From contig CM018037.1 of the NCBI GenBank assembly GCA_008638375.1, positions 37,219,576-37,283,575 of the forward strand: a DNA stretch of 64,000 nt, in the 5' to 3' direction. Each line of letters starts with the position of its first letter. Positions within the stretch are counted from its first letter, which is position 1. This document shows, in pieces, positions 25,701 to 35,964 of the stretch. Below the pieces are notes generated by a model. The model saw only the letters and a list, made by a program, of their open reading frames with translations. It was not told the origin of the DNA and did no database searches. The stretch is from Nyssa sinensis. Lineage: Eukaryota > Streptophyta > Magnoliopsida > Cornales > Nyssaceae. The translations under genes and the position numbers were made by a program.

Positions 25701-28700
25701 AAACTGTCAGGGTAAGGGTTTAATGAAGAAATGGAGTACTTAGGCCATGTTTGGTAGGTTGGAATGAGGGTTGGAATGGAATGCGCATTCCTGATGCTAT
25801 TCCATTCCTGTGTTTGTTTAGACTTTTTAAGCCGGAATGGTCATTCCAAATGGAATGATTATTCCCAAAAAAGTCAGAATCACCATTCCTTACCAAAAGT
25901 CACGGAATGCTCATTCCAATTCCTTACCAAAATTTTTAATTTTTTTTTTTGCCAATAAAAAAAATGCAGATTGACTTTTTTTCTTGCAATAAAACAAATG
26001 CAAGTTGAATTTTTTTTTCATTAAACGTACATGAAAGCTTTGAAATTTATACAAGTACTTTGAATATCTAACTTAATATTAACTTTATTCTAACAATTTG
26101 ATGGTTCAAACCAAACACAGGAATGTAATTATCATTCCATTATTGGGTATTCAGTCAAACAAAAGAATGAAATAATTATTTCCATTCCATTCATGTTCCA
26201 TTCTATTCCTGATGCTATTCCATTCCTGTCTTATTTTATTCCAGCATACCAAACATGCCGTTAGTTCTACTTGCCACGGCAAGGCCTGCATAATTTTTAT
26301 TTTTGATACAAAACACTTTACCTGACAAAATAAATAAACAAATAAAAGAAAAAAAAAGTTTTAGTTTCCTACCAGTTCGAAGGTTTCAGCTGCTTGCCTG
26401 TATGAATATTAAATGATTATTGCTTGTTCTTGTGATGGTTTTATAGAATTTCATTTATACTTCTGAAACGTTTTGTTTTATATAATTTAATGCAGGTGAT
26501 AATTGATATGGAAAAGTTTAAGCAGAATTTACATGAGCATATTCATGAAGCACAACAATATCTGATGTGAGGATCTTTTGCTCAACAATATTTGATTTCT
26601 AGTATTAAGTGTTGCCTCATAGTACTTTCTGTAGTTAACAAAAAAAGGGCTCCACAATTTTGAAGTGATTAGTTAAGTTTTGTGGCTGTAATTTGGAAAG
26701 CTACTGAGAATATCGTTATTAATGATTCCATTTGTTTAGTTTTCTAATGGCTAAAGAATATTGTTTTTAGTGATTACAATTTTCTAATGGCTTAATATAC
26801 ACGCCAACAATACATGCCCTACGCTAGTCAAGAAATGTAATTCCACTATGCTCCCATGCGGATTTAAGGGACCATGGTGGAATCCCACATCGCTTGGTTA
26901 AAGAAGATCACTAGGCTTGCACCAGTTACTTCCTGGAAGTCAGGATATTCCTATTGGGTGTGGTGTTTAGTTCATTACAGCTTGTATCAGAGTTGGGTCT
27001 GCCTCAAGGTGGGTCAGGGTCACTAATTTCTTGAGTCAAGGGGTGTAGTGTTGGATTTGTTACAGATGGTATCAGATTTGGGTTTGCCTCGAGGTGGGTC
27101 GAGGTCACTCGCGTCTTGAGTCATGTGTGCCAGGGTGCACGCATGTAGTGGAATTCCACATTACCTGGTTAGAAAAGGTTGTTGAGCTATATGTAGCACC
27201 TACTACCCCTAGGAAGTGATGATACTCCTTTTGGGTTGTGGTGTTGGATTTGTTACAAACGATACCATAGCATGTCACTAAGTTACATGCAGCACTAGTT
27301 ACTCCCTAGAAGTTGGGGTACTCCTTTTAGGGTGTGGAATTGGGTTCATTAAAAATGGTACGAATGCTGGGCCTACCTCCCGGTGGGTTGCTGGGCCTAC
27401 CTCCCGGTGGGTTGGGGCCGCACAAGTCTTAAGTGGTGCCACATCTTGGGCCACACGTGAGGATGCACATGTGCAGAAGAATGGTGGAATCCCATCACAT
27501 TGCCTGATTAGAGGTCGCTGGACTATGTGTAGCACCAGTTACCATCTGGAAGTCAGGGCACTCTTTTTGGGTGTAGTGTTGGGTGTAGTGTTGGGTTCAT
27601 TACATTCCACCATGCTCCCTGGAATCCCATATTACCTGATTTGAGAAGGTCGCCGGACTATATGTAGCAACAGTTAGTCCCTAGAAGTCAGGGTACTCCT
27701 TTTGGGTTGTAGTGTTGGGTTTGTTACTACAATGGTGATGATGAACACTATTTAATTGCACACATATTCGTTTAAATAGACTGAATTTATTTTTATGCAT
27801 GACTTGCTTGAATACTTCAATGCCAATCTGGAAGCTCACATATGCTCTATCTAGTGTGTAATTATTTTGCGGTAACAGGCTCTCTAGGGATCTTCATGAA
27901 AATCTGCTGGTGACTAGAAGGAAGGTCGTGCAACATGGCACTGACCAAAGATACAGGAAGATGCAAGAAATATCTGAAATGGCAGCAATGGCACGTTCCA
28001 TTCTTCACAAGAAAGTGCGACAGCTTCGTGCATCTGTTACTCAAACTTCCCTGCCTACTATAGCAAACAACAGCCAAAAGACACCGGCAATTAACAGCCC
28101 GCGTACGCCACCAGATAATGCTAAACTTTCTGTAGCAATTGAGTCCGGGTATTCTGTTGATAATATCAGGCAATCACCATCAGGTATTCTTCATAAGGAA
28201 CTGACGGGATTTTCTGCTGTTGTCCAGCTACTTCCAATTGATAATTGTTCATAGGATAACTATGACTGTTAAATCTCTTTGTGCAATAACAGTGCTGTCC
28301 TCCCTTTTGTTATGATTACTGATTAAAAGATTATTAAAGCTCTTCATAAAGAATTGATAACCATGGGATAAAAATATGACTGTTAAAACTGTGTAATAAT
28401 AATGTTGTCCTCCCTTTTCTTTTATAAATACTGATTAGAAGATTATTAAAGCTCTTTGTAAATAACTGATGGGATTTTATTCTGTTGTCCAGCCTATTTC
28501 CAATTGATAACCCTTCATAGGATAACTATATGACTGTTAAAGCTCTTTGTGTAATAACAATGTTGTCCTCCCTTTTTATGAAAACTGATTAAAAGTTTAT
28601 TGAATTCTTATTAAGTTTCACCTCTGCCTGTTGTAGAGAAGAGGGCTAAACTTCTTCCCAAGGTTGGTGATATGGTGCACGTTTCTTCCCTTAACAGGAA

Positions 28701-28797
28701 AGCAACTGTCATAAAAGTGGAGCCATCTAAAGAAGAAATGGTAGTTCAAGCCGGTAACATGAAGTTGAAGTTGAAATTTGCAGATGTGATAACCTGA
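13783..28797 (+). CDS. MUTS2: MutS2-type DNA mismatch-repair-like ATPase, 20 coding exons, probably plastid-targeted
   Basis: Exons: 13783/13883-14053, 14221-14349, 15347-15514, 15605-15688, 16039-16089, 17504-17561, 17640-17718, 18371-18494, 18576-18635, 19268-19510, 19727-19810, 19920-20067, 20428-20555, 23587-23634, 23839-23969, 24068-24150, 25286-25389, 26496-26566, 27879-28183, 28637-28797. From 13883 the joined frame is open for about 809 residues. The core starts [18 protein letters not shown]. Walker A (GPNTGGKT) is in exon 12, Walker B ([17 protein letters not shown]) spans exons 14-15, and the H-loop region (ATTHHGELK) is in exon 15. A helical clamp region and a KOW-like end ([20 protein letters not shown], ending FADVIT) follow. 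MutS2 proteins are ABC-type ATPases acting on branched DNA or on ribosomes. The C-terminal Smr nuclease domain of classical MutS2 is absent. Oddities: the frame of exon 1 has no ATG, since the ATG at 13783 is in another frame, and exon 7 needs an AAG acceptor or one base fewer. The Ser/Thr-rich leader fits a transit peptide (inference). Confidence 0.9.
14766..15022. mobile_element. Small TIR element in MutS2 intron 2, 12-bp target duplication
   Basis: A perfect 12-bp direct repeat TGAATGTGTTCA (14766-14777 and 15011-15022) flanks a 233-bp insert. The insert begins ATGGCGGATCCAG and ends ATCTGCCAT, giving short terminal inverted repeats ATGGCRGA. It contains a run of 20 C at 14955-14974 followed by an A-rich tract. 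The long duplication is compatible with a Mutator-like or unclassified non-autonomous element. Confidence 0.75.
22270..23095. repeat. Diverged tandem duplication in MutS2 intron 13, about 400-bp unit
   Basis: Copy 1 (from about 22271) and copy 2 (from about 22656) share in order TGTCCTACAGAAATTATATC, GTGATTATCTAAG, TTGTGCCTATGGTGGAATGG and TTGCTAGCTACTT-like blocks. Copy 2 carries an expanded GA tract (22897-22933). Confidence 0.85.
24295..24900 (-). mobile_element. LINE (non-LTR) 3' fragment, zf-RVT region, antisense in MutS2 intron 16
   Basis: The minus strand reads [20 protein letters not shown], then [19 protein letters not shown], the pattern of the reverse-transcriptase zinc-binding domain at the end of plant L1-type ORF2. 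Further on comes [14 protein letters not shown]. The frame has stops and the 5' part is missing. The left end (the element's 3' end) finishes near TTTTTTGATTAGAAAGAAAT, as expected for an A-rich 3' tail. Confidence 0.75.
25740..26263. mobile_element. PIF/Harbinger Tourist-like MITE in MutS2 intron 17
   Basis: A TTA target duplication (25740-25742 and 26261-26263) flanks a 518-bp element. It begins GGCCATGTTTGGTAGGTTGG and ends TACCAAACATGCCG; the reverse complement of that end is CGGCATGTTTGGTATGCTGG. The interior repeats GGAATG/CATTCC motifs next to both ends. There is no coding capacity. Confidence 0.85.
26850..27735. repeat. Diverged tandem array in MutS2 intron 18
   Basis: About five to six irregular copies of a unit share GGTGGAATCCCACATYRCYTGG, a TAGCACCAGTTACTCCCT-like block, GTCAGGGTACTCCTTTTGGG and TGTAGTGTTGGGTTYRTTAC. 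Units are 120-220 bp. It is GC-richer than the surrounding introns. Confidence 0.85.
28190..28620. repeat. Threefold repeat in MutS2 intron 19, including sequence from the exon 19 border
   Basis: Blocks with ACTGTTAAA, TGTAATAA, GTTGTCCTCCCTTTT and ACTGATTA occur three times (about 28260, 28378 and 28530). GGATTTTCTGCTGTTGTCCAG with the following TTCCAATTGATAA recurs in diverged form at about 28470-28510. This is local segmental duplication. Confidence 0.8.
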
Positions 28798-30780
28798 CAG
28801 GTAAGGAAGTGTGTGTATTCATGGATGCATAAGCATCAAAGGCTATTCTTCAGTATTATACTTAATTGCCAGATCCTATATGTGGTGTTGTTCTCATAAC
28901 TGTTCCTATTCTGAACAGCATTCTTGCCCTGCGTTGGGGATCCAACAGTGTGCTTTTCTTGGTCTCTCAACCTTCTCCCTTTGATTGGTATAGCATCAAG
29001 TTGGGATTCTCAGAGGTATAAAATAATTAGTACATAGATATATTTATTAATTGCACATGTGGCATTAAAAGGGTGAACCACCATCATTGGACAATTTCTG
29101 TCCGCCATCTACCAATTGGATTTGTTAATACAAAGTGTACATATTGTGACACAGGTGTCTTTGTATAGGAATGTATATTCCAATTTTGACATTCTGATAC
29201 CCCTGTACCTTCTCTGACCTCAGTGCCATGACCCAGATGCCCATTATTGAATTGCTGCACTGAGATGTTAAGCACAAGTTGTTTGCTCTCTCTGTGTCTG
29301 TACTTTGCACAGGAATCTTCTTACTTTCGGCAGGATCTTTCAACACCATTATTAGCCTACTGAAGGAGACATACGTTGCATAACGTGATGGACGAAATGC
29401 CAGGAAAGCTTAAAATAAAAAACCATCAACTCAAGAAAACGAACAACTTTGGAATTTACTGGGCATGCCAATGCATAGTAAGGAGTGGCCTCAATGTTCC
29501 TTGGCTTCTCCTATTCTAGTCAATTTGTAGTTTGGCTGGATGATGAATTTTGTGTCAATGATTGGTATTACAAAATTGTTAGATATGGATTGGAGTTTAC
29601 CCGTCTCTCTGATGGTGTTGGTTTTATGTTAGCAAAACTCGGAGGATCTGTAAACTCTGTTAAGCACAGAATTTAATATTCTTTGGCTAACCGGCAATGG
29701 AATCTTGTGCATCTCAATCTCTTGGTCTCCACCGTGTTTGTGAAAAAGTCTTTGAATGTCAATTCGAAACTCCCTATTACAAATTTTTGCTTGTCGGCTG
29801 TAGCATACATAGAATGCAAAGTAATTTTTGGGATGCTGCTTTACAAGAAATAGACACAACACAAGAGGCTTAAAAGTCTCAAATGGTGCAAGTTCTTGAA
29901 TTATATAGCTGTGGGTTTTACAAATTAGTCAGATAAACAGTCTCAAACGCCTAAGCATAGATAACCATAGCTTTAGCTAACAACAGTTCTAGTATTGTTT
30001 AGTTTTAACCGAACAGAGGAATCAAACAATTGGTATGTCCCCTTGCAAGTTGGTGATATAAAAATTAAAGGAGTGTGTAATAGCAAACTCTAATATTAAA
30101 AGTCATTTATCACGTTAAAAGTTAAATTTTAGTAGTGTTATACTATAAAAGAAAAAAATAGTTTTCTTTTTACATTGTTGAAAATTATTTTTTAATATTT
30201 TTGCTCTAAAAATAGTTATGGTTAAATTCAAGTTGCTGATTTAAAAAAATTGATACATTCAAATTATTATAACTTATTAAAAGTTAACACATTTCAGAAA
30301 GAGTTTTGCAAACTCAAATTTTAACAGTATATTTGACAAGTCTTTGTAGTTTAAATTTAACACCATCGGGTCTCTTCCTATCTTACACGCATGCGCCAAG
30401 CCGACACAATGAACTATTCAGTGCCATCGCACTTTGGCGGAAAATGCTTTACAAGATGTCCTATTCTGAGTTACCAAAAACTAACCCACATGAATTGAGG
30501 ATGATGTAGTATTCATTATAATATTATTATTGAAATTGCACAGAAACTTACAAAAAGCACTAAGTGAGTCGTATGCATATCAAAGACTGTCACAAAGTTG
30601 TGTCCACATAATGAATGACAATGACATGACTCAAATTGAACATTCAACCTAGAAATCTACTCGCAGAGGAATGTTCCCATTCGAGTTAATAGATCCAACA
30701 TCATAGAGAACTGTAGACTCTCCCACGAAGAAGACATTTTTGTTTTATTAAATGACTCCCTCTCTTACGTTGGCAAGCTG
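28798..30780. other. MutS2 3' flank and intergenic
   Basis: The MutS2 stop codon is followed within 3 bases by CAG|GTAAGG, a strong donor, so the 3' UTR is probably spliced. An acceptor CTGAACAG at about 28911-28918 is a plausible partner. No Smr domain was found here. From about 29300 no gene was recognised. Confidence 0.45.
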
Positions 30781-31485
30781 CTAGCTATTCTGCGCCTCCT
30801 GGTCTTCCGAAGCACCCGCAACCCAGCCAAAATCAAAGGTAAGATCAAGAAAATAGAGCAAGAAAACCAGGACAACGCAGCAAAGAAACATGGGAATAGG
30901 CCCAAAGATCCACAAAAATAGAGGGAGAGAGAAGTAGAATGCACGAAGGCCTAAAGACCAGAAATAACTTCCCCTGTTCACTGTCGTCCCGACGTACTCA
31001 GCCGTCAGATGATGATTACTGCGTGGAGACATTTTCTTGAAGGGAACGTTGATGAGTATGCTAGCATGGCTGTAATACCTAATGGACTGCACGTCGAACA
31101 AGAATGCCACTAAGAAGCAAACTAATATGGAGAAGAATTTTATGGAGAACCCAAGCTGGCTCTCGTCTCCATAGACAAACCCAGTTGTTCTTTTGCCGCC
31201 GCCGTTGGTCATCAGGACGGCGATGAGGGAGCTGAGCATGATAGCTGTTGACGCCAAAAGGGTTGATGCCATCATGTTGTTTCTCAGTGTCTGTACTGCC
31301 AAAACCCCGTTCTTAGACACGTCCTCCATCATGGCGAGAACCCAGAAACGGCGGTTGATGGCGTTGATGCCGACGACGGTGGTAGTGGGGTGGTTGACGA
31401 TGCGATAGAGGAGCCAGATGTGGTAAGCCAGCATTATGAGGAGGCCGGCTGGTACCAACAGATAATCAAGAAGTTGTTTTTCCAT
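30781..31485 (-). CDS. DUF599 family membrane protein
   Basis: An intact single-exon frame of 234 residues starts MEKQLLDYLLVPAGLLIMLA at an ATG and ends AGASEDQEAQNS. It has the plant DUF599 layout: an N-terminal membrane segment (residues about 8-28) followed by the HIWLLYRIVNHP stretch and a conserved RRFWVLAMMED motif. Two central membrane segments follow (about 68-92 and 112-135), then a YYSHASILINVP loop, and two C-terminal segments (about 180-225). It is probably an integral membrane protein of unknown biochemical role. Length fits the family. The leader carries a GA microsatellite (31538-31562). Confidence 0.9.
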   Translation of the reverse strand: MEKQLLDYLLVPAGLLIMLAYHIWLLYRIVNHPTTTVVGINAINRRFWVLAMMEDVSKNGVLAVQTLRNNMMASTLLASTAIMLSSLIAVLMTNGGGKRTTGFVYGDESQLGFSIKFFSILVCFLVAFLFDVQSIRYYSHASILINVPFKKMSPRSNHHLTAEYVGTTVNRGSYFWSLGLRAFYFSLPLFLWIFGPIPMFLCCVVLVFLLYFLDLTFDFGWVAGASEDQEAQNS

Positions 31486-31537
31486 ATTGTGATGGATGAT
31501 CGATTCTCTTTCTGAACCCTACCGACTACTGAAGGAA

Positions 31538-31562
31538 GGAGAGAGAGAGAGAGAGAGAGAGA
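31538..31562. repeat. (GA)n microsatellite in the leader or promoter of the DUF599 gene
   Basis: Twelve GA units lie about 55-80 bp upstream of the DUF599 ATG, read on the minus strand as (TC)n. Pyrimidine-rich tracts are frequent in plant core promoters and leaders; a regulatory role is inference. Confidence 0.85.
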
Positions 31563-31905
31563 CTTAGTGTACGTGGACTGGTGTGGGGTCCTTTGGACTG
31601 CCTAATATTGGGGAATGAAGGACAGCAAAACCAAAGTTTCGTGTGCACACAATGTGTGTATGTAGCTGTAAGTATATAATGTGTGTAAATGTTTAGGAGA
31701 GAGACGTGGAAGGAGGCCTTAAATGGAGTTTACATGTGAACGGGACTCATATTGTCCACATACCATATATTCCTCTTCGGTGTGTCTGGTATTGTACCAA
31801 TTCTATTCAAAAAAAAAAAAAATTCTCATATTGCTAACGGACTCAACACCACTTGACATGAACTAGATTTTTTCAAAAATATTATGTATTCTCAAATTAT
31901 ATCTC

Positions 31906-32405
31906 TTAAGGTTTGATTGGAGAAGTAGGAGGGAAATGAAAAGAAATGATAATATTAGTTATGAATAAAAAGAAAGGAGAAGAGATGAGAGGGGAAAGTA
32001 ATCACTCCTTTATTTATGTTTGGATAACTAATGAAAGGAAATAAGAGGAAAAACTAATATAATCCTTTCATCTTGTTTGAGAATGATAAAGGAGAGAAAG
32101 AAAAAGAGAGAATTTTATATTATTTTATTATTATACCCTTTGGATGCCTTAGGATAGAGGTGTTATTTTTATTTTGACTTTTATAATTTTAAAGATAATA
32201 TTGGTATGATTAAAAATTCATTAAATCTTTCTTTCCTTTCCCTCCATTTCCGCCCACTTTTAAAAGGATAACAAAATTACTGAAACGACGGTTAAGCTCT
32301 TCCTCCTTTTCCTTTATAATTTTTAAAACAAACACGATATAAATTCTCATTCCTTCTCATTCCCTTCCCTTTCTTTCGAATTCCTTCCATCTAAACAAAG
32401 TGTTA
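31906..32405. mobile_element. Tourist-like MITE candidate
   Basis: TTA at 31906-31908 and 32403-32405 flank about 494 bp. It begins AGGTTTGATTGGAGAAGTAG; the reverse complement of the right end is CACTTTGTTTAGATGGAAGG. Both ends are followed by GGAAATG/GAAAGGGAAGGG-type purine-rich sequence. The TIRs are diverged. Confidence 0.6.
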
Positions 32406-32834
32406 ATATTTTGACTTTCCCTGTATGTGATTTCTAAAACCACTCTCTCTCTTGGTAATCAATGGTATAACACAAAGTAGTAATAAGTTGGTGATAAGCC
32501 CTCTCACGTGCAACCACTAGCACTAATGTAATTCTAAAATATGATACAAATATACTAACTAGGGAGAAATAGAATTCAAATTGGAAGTTGGGACTGAATT
32601 TCTGTCTATGTGTGTGGCAGGCACTATAAAAGCAGCTTTTGAATTTTCAGTAGCCTAAACCAATTCTGCTTCCTACTCTATTTGACCTGCAGCTTTATGA
32701 TCCTACTAATTTGGCATATATATATTAAATCCCGAGGCTACATAAGCACTAGCTGCCCTATGTCAAATCATCCTCTTTCAGTTCCCAAAAACCCAGCTTC
32801 ATTTTTCTGAGTATTCATTTTTATGAGTAATTTG

Positions 32835-33068
32835 ATTCTCTTTCCGTCTTATTTTAAGAATTTTTTATCACTATTTATTTTAAAAATTTTATTTGAATAC
32901 TTTTAAGTTATAAATTTTTAAAATTATCATTTATTACACCTAATATGAACATAATTTATAATTAAATAAAGACTATAAAAAATTTAAATAGTTTCAAAAT
33001 AATAAAATAATACTTTTAAAAAAGTTAAAATGCCCAAAAAAAACTATTATTTTGAAACAGAGGGAGTA
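32835..33068. mobile_element. Stowaway-like (Tc1/mariner) MITE
   Basis: The right end reads ATTATTTTGAAACAGAGGGA followed by GTA, the reverse complement of the plant Stowaway end CTCCCTCTGTTTC. The left end CTCTTTCCGTCTTATTTTA is the matching diverged terminus. The interior is about 230 bp, AT-rich and non-coding. Confidence 0.7.
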
Positions 33069-34437
33069 TTTATTTAGAACAAAAAGACAGACAGACCTCA
33101 CATTAGTTTACTAAAAGAAAAGTTCCGCACTAATTCTTCAAGTAGGACCACAGTTGTGAGTGACACAAGCACTAATTTCACAAATAGAACAATTGTGGGT
33201 CATCATTAAACCTGCATGTTAAGAAAGCCAAAATGAGTCATTCTCATCAATGTAAATCTAGATGCCCTTTCATTTTCTTCTCTTTTACCACTAATCAACT
33301 GGTTCATGTCCATATTGCTCCAATCAAACCAGTTCATCCACTGACCCCACTCTCCCCAATCTCACCTAGATCCTGAACAAGACCATCAATTCTTTAAAAA
33401 TAGACAGAAGAAACAGGACAGAATGTAAAACGTCTTCAACATGGGCAAACAGCTCCCAGGTTCTGTCGGACCTCCAATAGGCTATCACCGATAGAAACTT
33501 GCTCAAATGGTCATAACTTGCCTCATTTTCATACCAGAAGTTACACAGCTAAATATAAGATGGCACCCCCATTCTCAAGCGCTTCCATTTAGCAATTAAT
33601 GGGATCAAGCCAGATTTGTACCGATGTCTAACAGGTCAAAATCACAAAAGAGATGATAAGTCAAGAAAGAGAAAAGACTAGGATTTTAAAGCAACCATTT
33701 TTGCACGAGCTTGCATTCATCTATCACTGGTCTTCTGATAAATGTAAAAAGCAGTACAGAATGTGCAATTCAAAAACCTCAAGATGATCAATAAGAGAGT
33801 ACAACATACTCCACCCAACTCAGGGAGCCAAGGCTCTACACTCAAAATGACCTACTTGAACTTTCCAAAATCATCTCAGCCATGCGATCAGCTTAATGTG
33901 TGCTCTAACTGAATCTGTGCAACAAAATAGGACATTCACCAGTGACACACTGCTGCTGGAATTTCTTCTTAAGTACTCCAACCAAAAGATGGAGAGTCGA
34001 TTCTCATAACGGCCACCTTCAGCCTAAACCAAAAAGATAATATAATAAATTTTCATAATGTTAACAACATAAATCATGTGAACAAAAATAAAAATCCAAA
34101 AATATGAGAGGTTTACACGCCCATCAAAATTGAAATCAAACAATAATGTTAAAATCGAAATGTTTATACAGTCAAAGATTTGAAACCAATTGAGTTCTGT
34201 GAACAAAAATAAATATCCAATCATCTGAGAGGTTTACATGACCATCAAAGTTGAACTCAAACAATAATGTTAAAATTGAAATACTTATACAGTCAAAGAT
34301 TTGAAACATATTGAGTTCTAAAATCAGCACATAAGAGCGAACAATAGATATGGAAGGAAAATAATAATAATAATCTCCTACAGAATTTCTCACCCATCAA
34401 AAGCAAACTCGGAAGTTAACCAGACAAATGTATCCAT
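33069..34437. other. Intergenic / POP5 3' flank
   Basis: No coding frame was recognised. A 121-bp tandem duplication (copies from about 34078 and 34199, both starting GTGAACAAAAATAAA) lies about 150-360 bp beyond the POP5 stop and may fall in its 3' UTR. Confidence 0.5.
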
Positions 34438-35964
34438 TCAGTGCTCCAAAATTTTTATCTTCTCAAGACAGTTCTGCATGTGCTGGTTAACATCATCTGT
34501 GAGGCGAGCTCCGGCCACAAGCTTATATTGCTCAAATTTCAATTCATCACACTTCAAAGCTGCATTTTTACATGCCTTGATACTCCCTAAAAGAAATTAT
34601 ATATCAAAGAGTTCGTTTTGTTACGACGGCAGATAAAACCAAAGAAAAAAAGTATGCCCACACTATTTGATGAGACGACATCATTATGATGGTAATGAAT
34701 TGATATCATTATTAGAAATAACAAATAATATCGCCAGGTATTTTCCAGAAAAAGAATTCCCACAAAAATATAATAGAAACATTGCACTTTATTTAAAGAA
34801 TTATAAATTTTATTTTTCATTTTCAACGAAGTGTCAAATTCCTCTCACTATACGAGCGAGGATTCCCCCCCTCCAGGTTGCAGTTATTTCCCAGTCTTCA
34901 GTTTTCCGTTATTTCAAATAGATCCATAACTGAGCAATAGTTGCATAATCTAAAGAATTGCCAAATTTGAATCAGACCCAATTCCAATTGAAGCACAGCA
35001 TTCATGAAATAACTCTACTGGATGGATCAGAATAAATACAATAAACAACTTCTAAGTTCCCCAAGCATAAGCAACAGCACATGGAACACTTGTCTTTTGC
35101 CCCTCTTATAGTGATAGATGAAAAAAAATATGGCACTCAGGGAGAAAAAATCGCATCACAAATGAAGGGAAGTTTCACAGTAAGATAATATACATTACAT
35201 ATTCTAACTTTTAAACAAAAATCTTCTCTGCTCAAAATATGTGAACATTTTCACATCAAAAGTTATTTCTTGATGACATTGAACGCCAGTAATCCAGATT
35301 TCTCAGCAGGCAGTTCTAGTTTTTTTTTTCTTTTTCATTTTATTTTTTAAACTAAATTTTCTAGTTTAATCAACTCATATATACCTACATGTAGCTTTCC
35401 AGAATACGTATCCCAAAAAATATAAATATGGCAATCAATGTCATTTTTTACATTTACTATAACATAATCCATGTGCCACTAAAGTCCCTCATTGTGCCAC
35501 TGTTTAACTCACCACTCAGGTCCAATAAGTTGAACATCACTGGGCAATTTCCTACACTCCTGACCATGGTAATTGCAGACCAAACTTTTTGGTACTCCTC
35601 CCTTGAGGCTCTAATGATGCACAGCTTTGTAATAGGATTCACATACTTGACTGCACAAAGATCACATGTTTTAAGATAATGAAAGGAAATCATATATATT
35701 GTGCAATTGCATTGAAATGTAAATGTAAGTTTATATACACAATAAACAAGCTAAACAGGTAGAATAACTGATGACGTTATACTAACCTTGGAATGACCCA
35801 AGTGATGAAGCTAGACCACACTCCCCAAAGTTTACAAGAATGCTGTCTTTGATTGCTTTTGATATATTAAATTGGGTAATTATAATGGGATCATCCACCG
35901 CAAGATCTCTATTCGGATCCAGAAAAACCTCCATTACCATGTACCTATTTTTAAATCCCACCAT
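34438..35964 (-). CDS. POP5: Ribonuclease P/MRP protein subunit POP5, three exons
   Basis: Exons 35964-35787, 35650-35513 and 34586-34438 join at GT-AG borders into a clean 154-residue frame. It starts MVGFKNRYMVMEVFLDPNRD and continues SKAIKDSILVNFGECGLASS, KYVNPITKLCIIRASREEYQ, then VWSAITMVRSVGNCPVMFNL, the signature of the POP5/Rpp14 family. The last exon encodes SIKACKNAALKCDELKFEQY and ends EKIKILEH. POP5 is a protein subunit of nuclear RNase P and RNase MRP, which process tRNA 5' ends and pre-rRNA. Length is typical for plants, and no residue is disrupted. A 5' non-coding exon may lie far upstream (see 38947-39030). Confidence 0.95.

Noticed and set aside
30306..30509. Plus-strand open frame downstream of MutS2
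   Set aside because: Unremarkable composition, no splice partners and no family resemblance.
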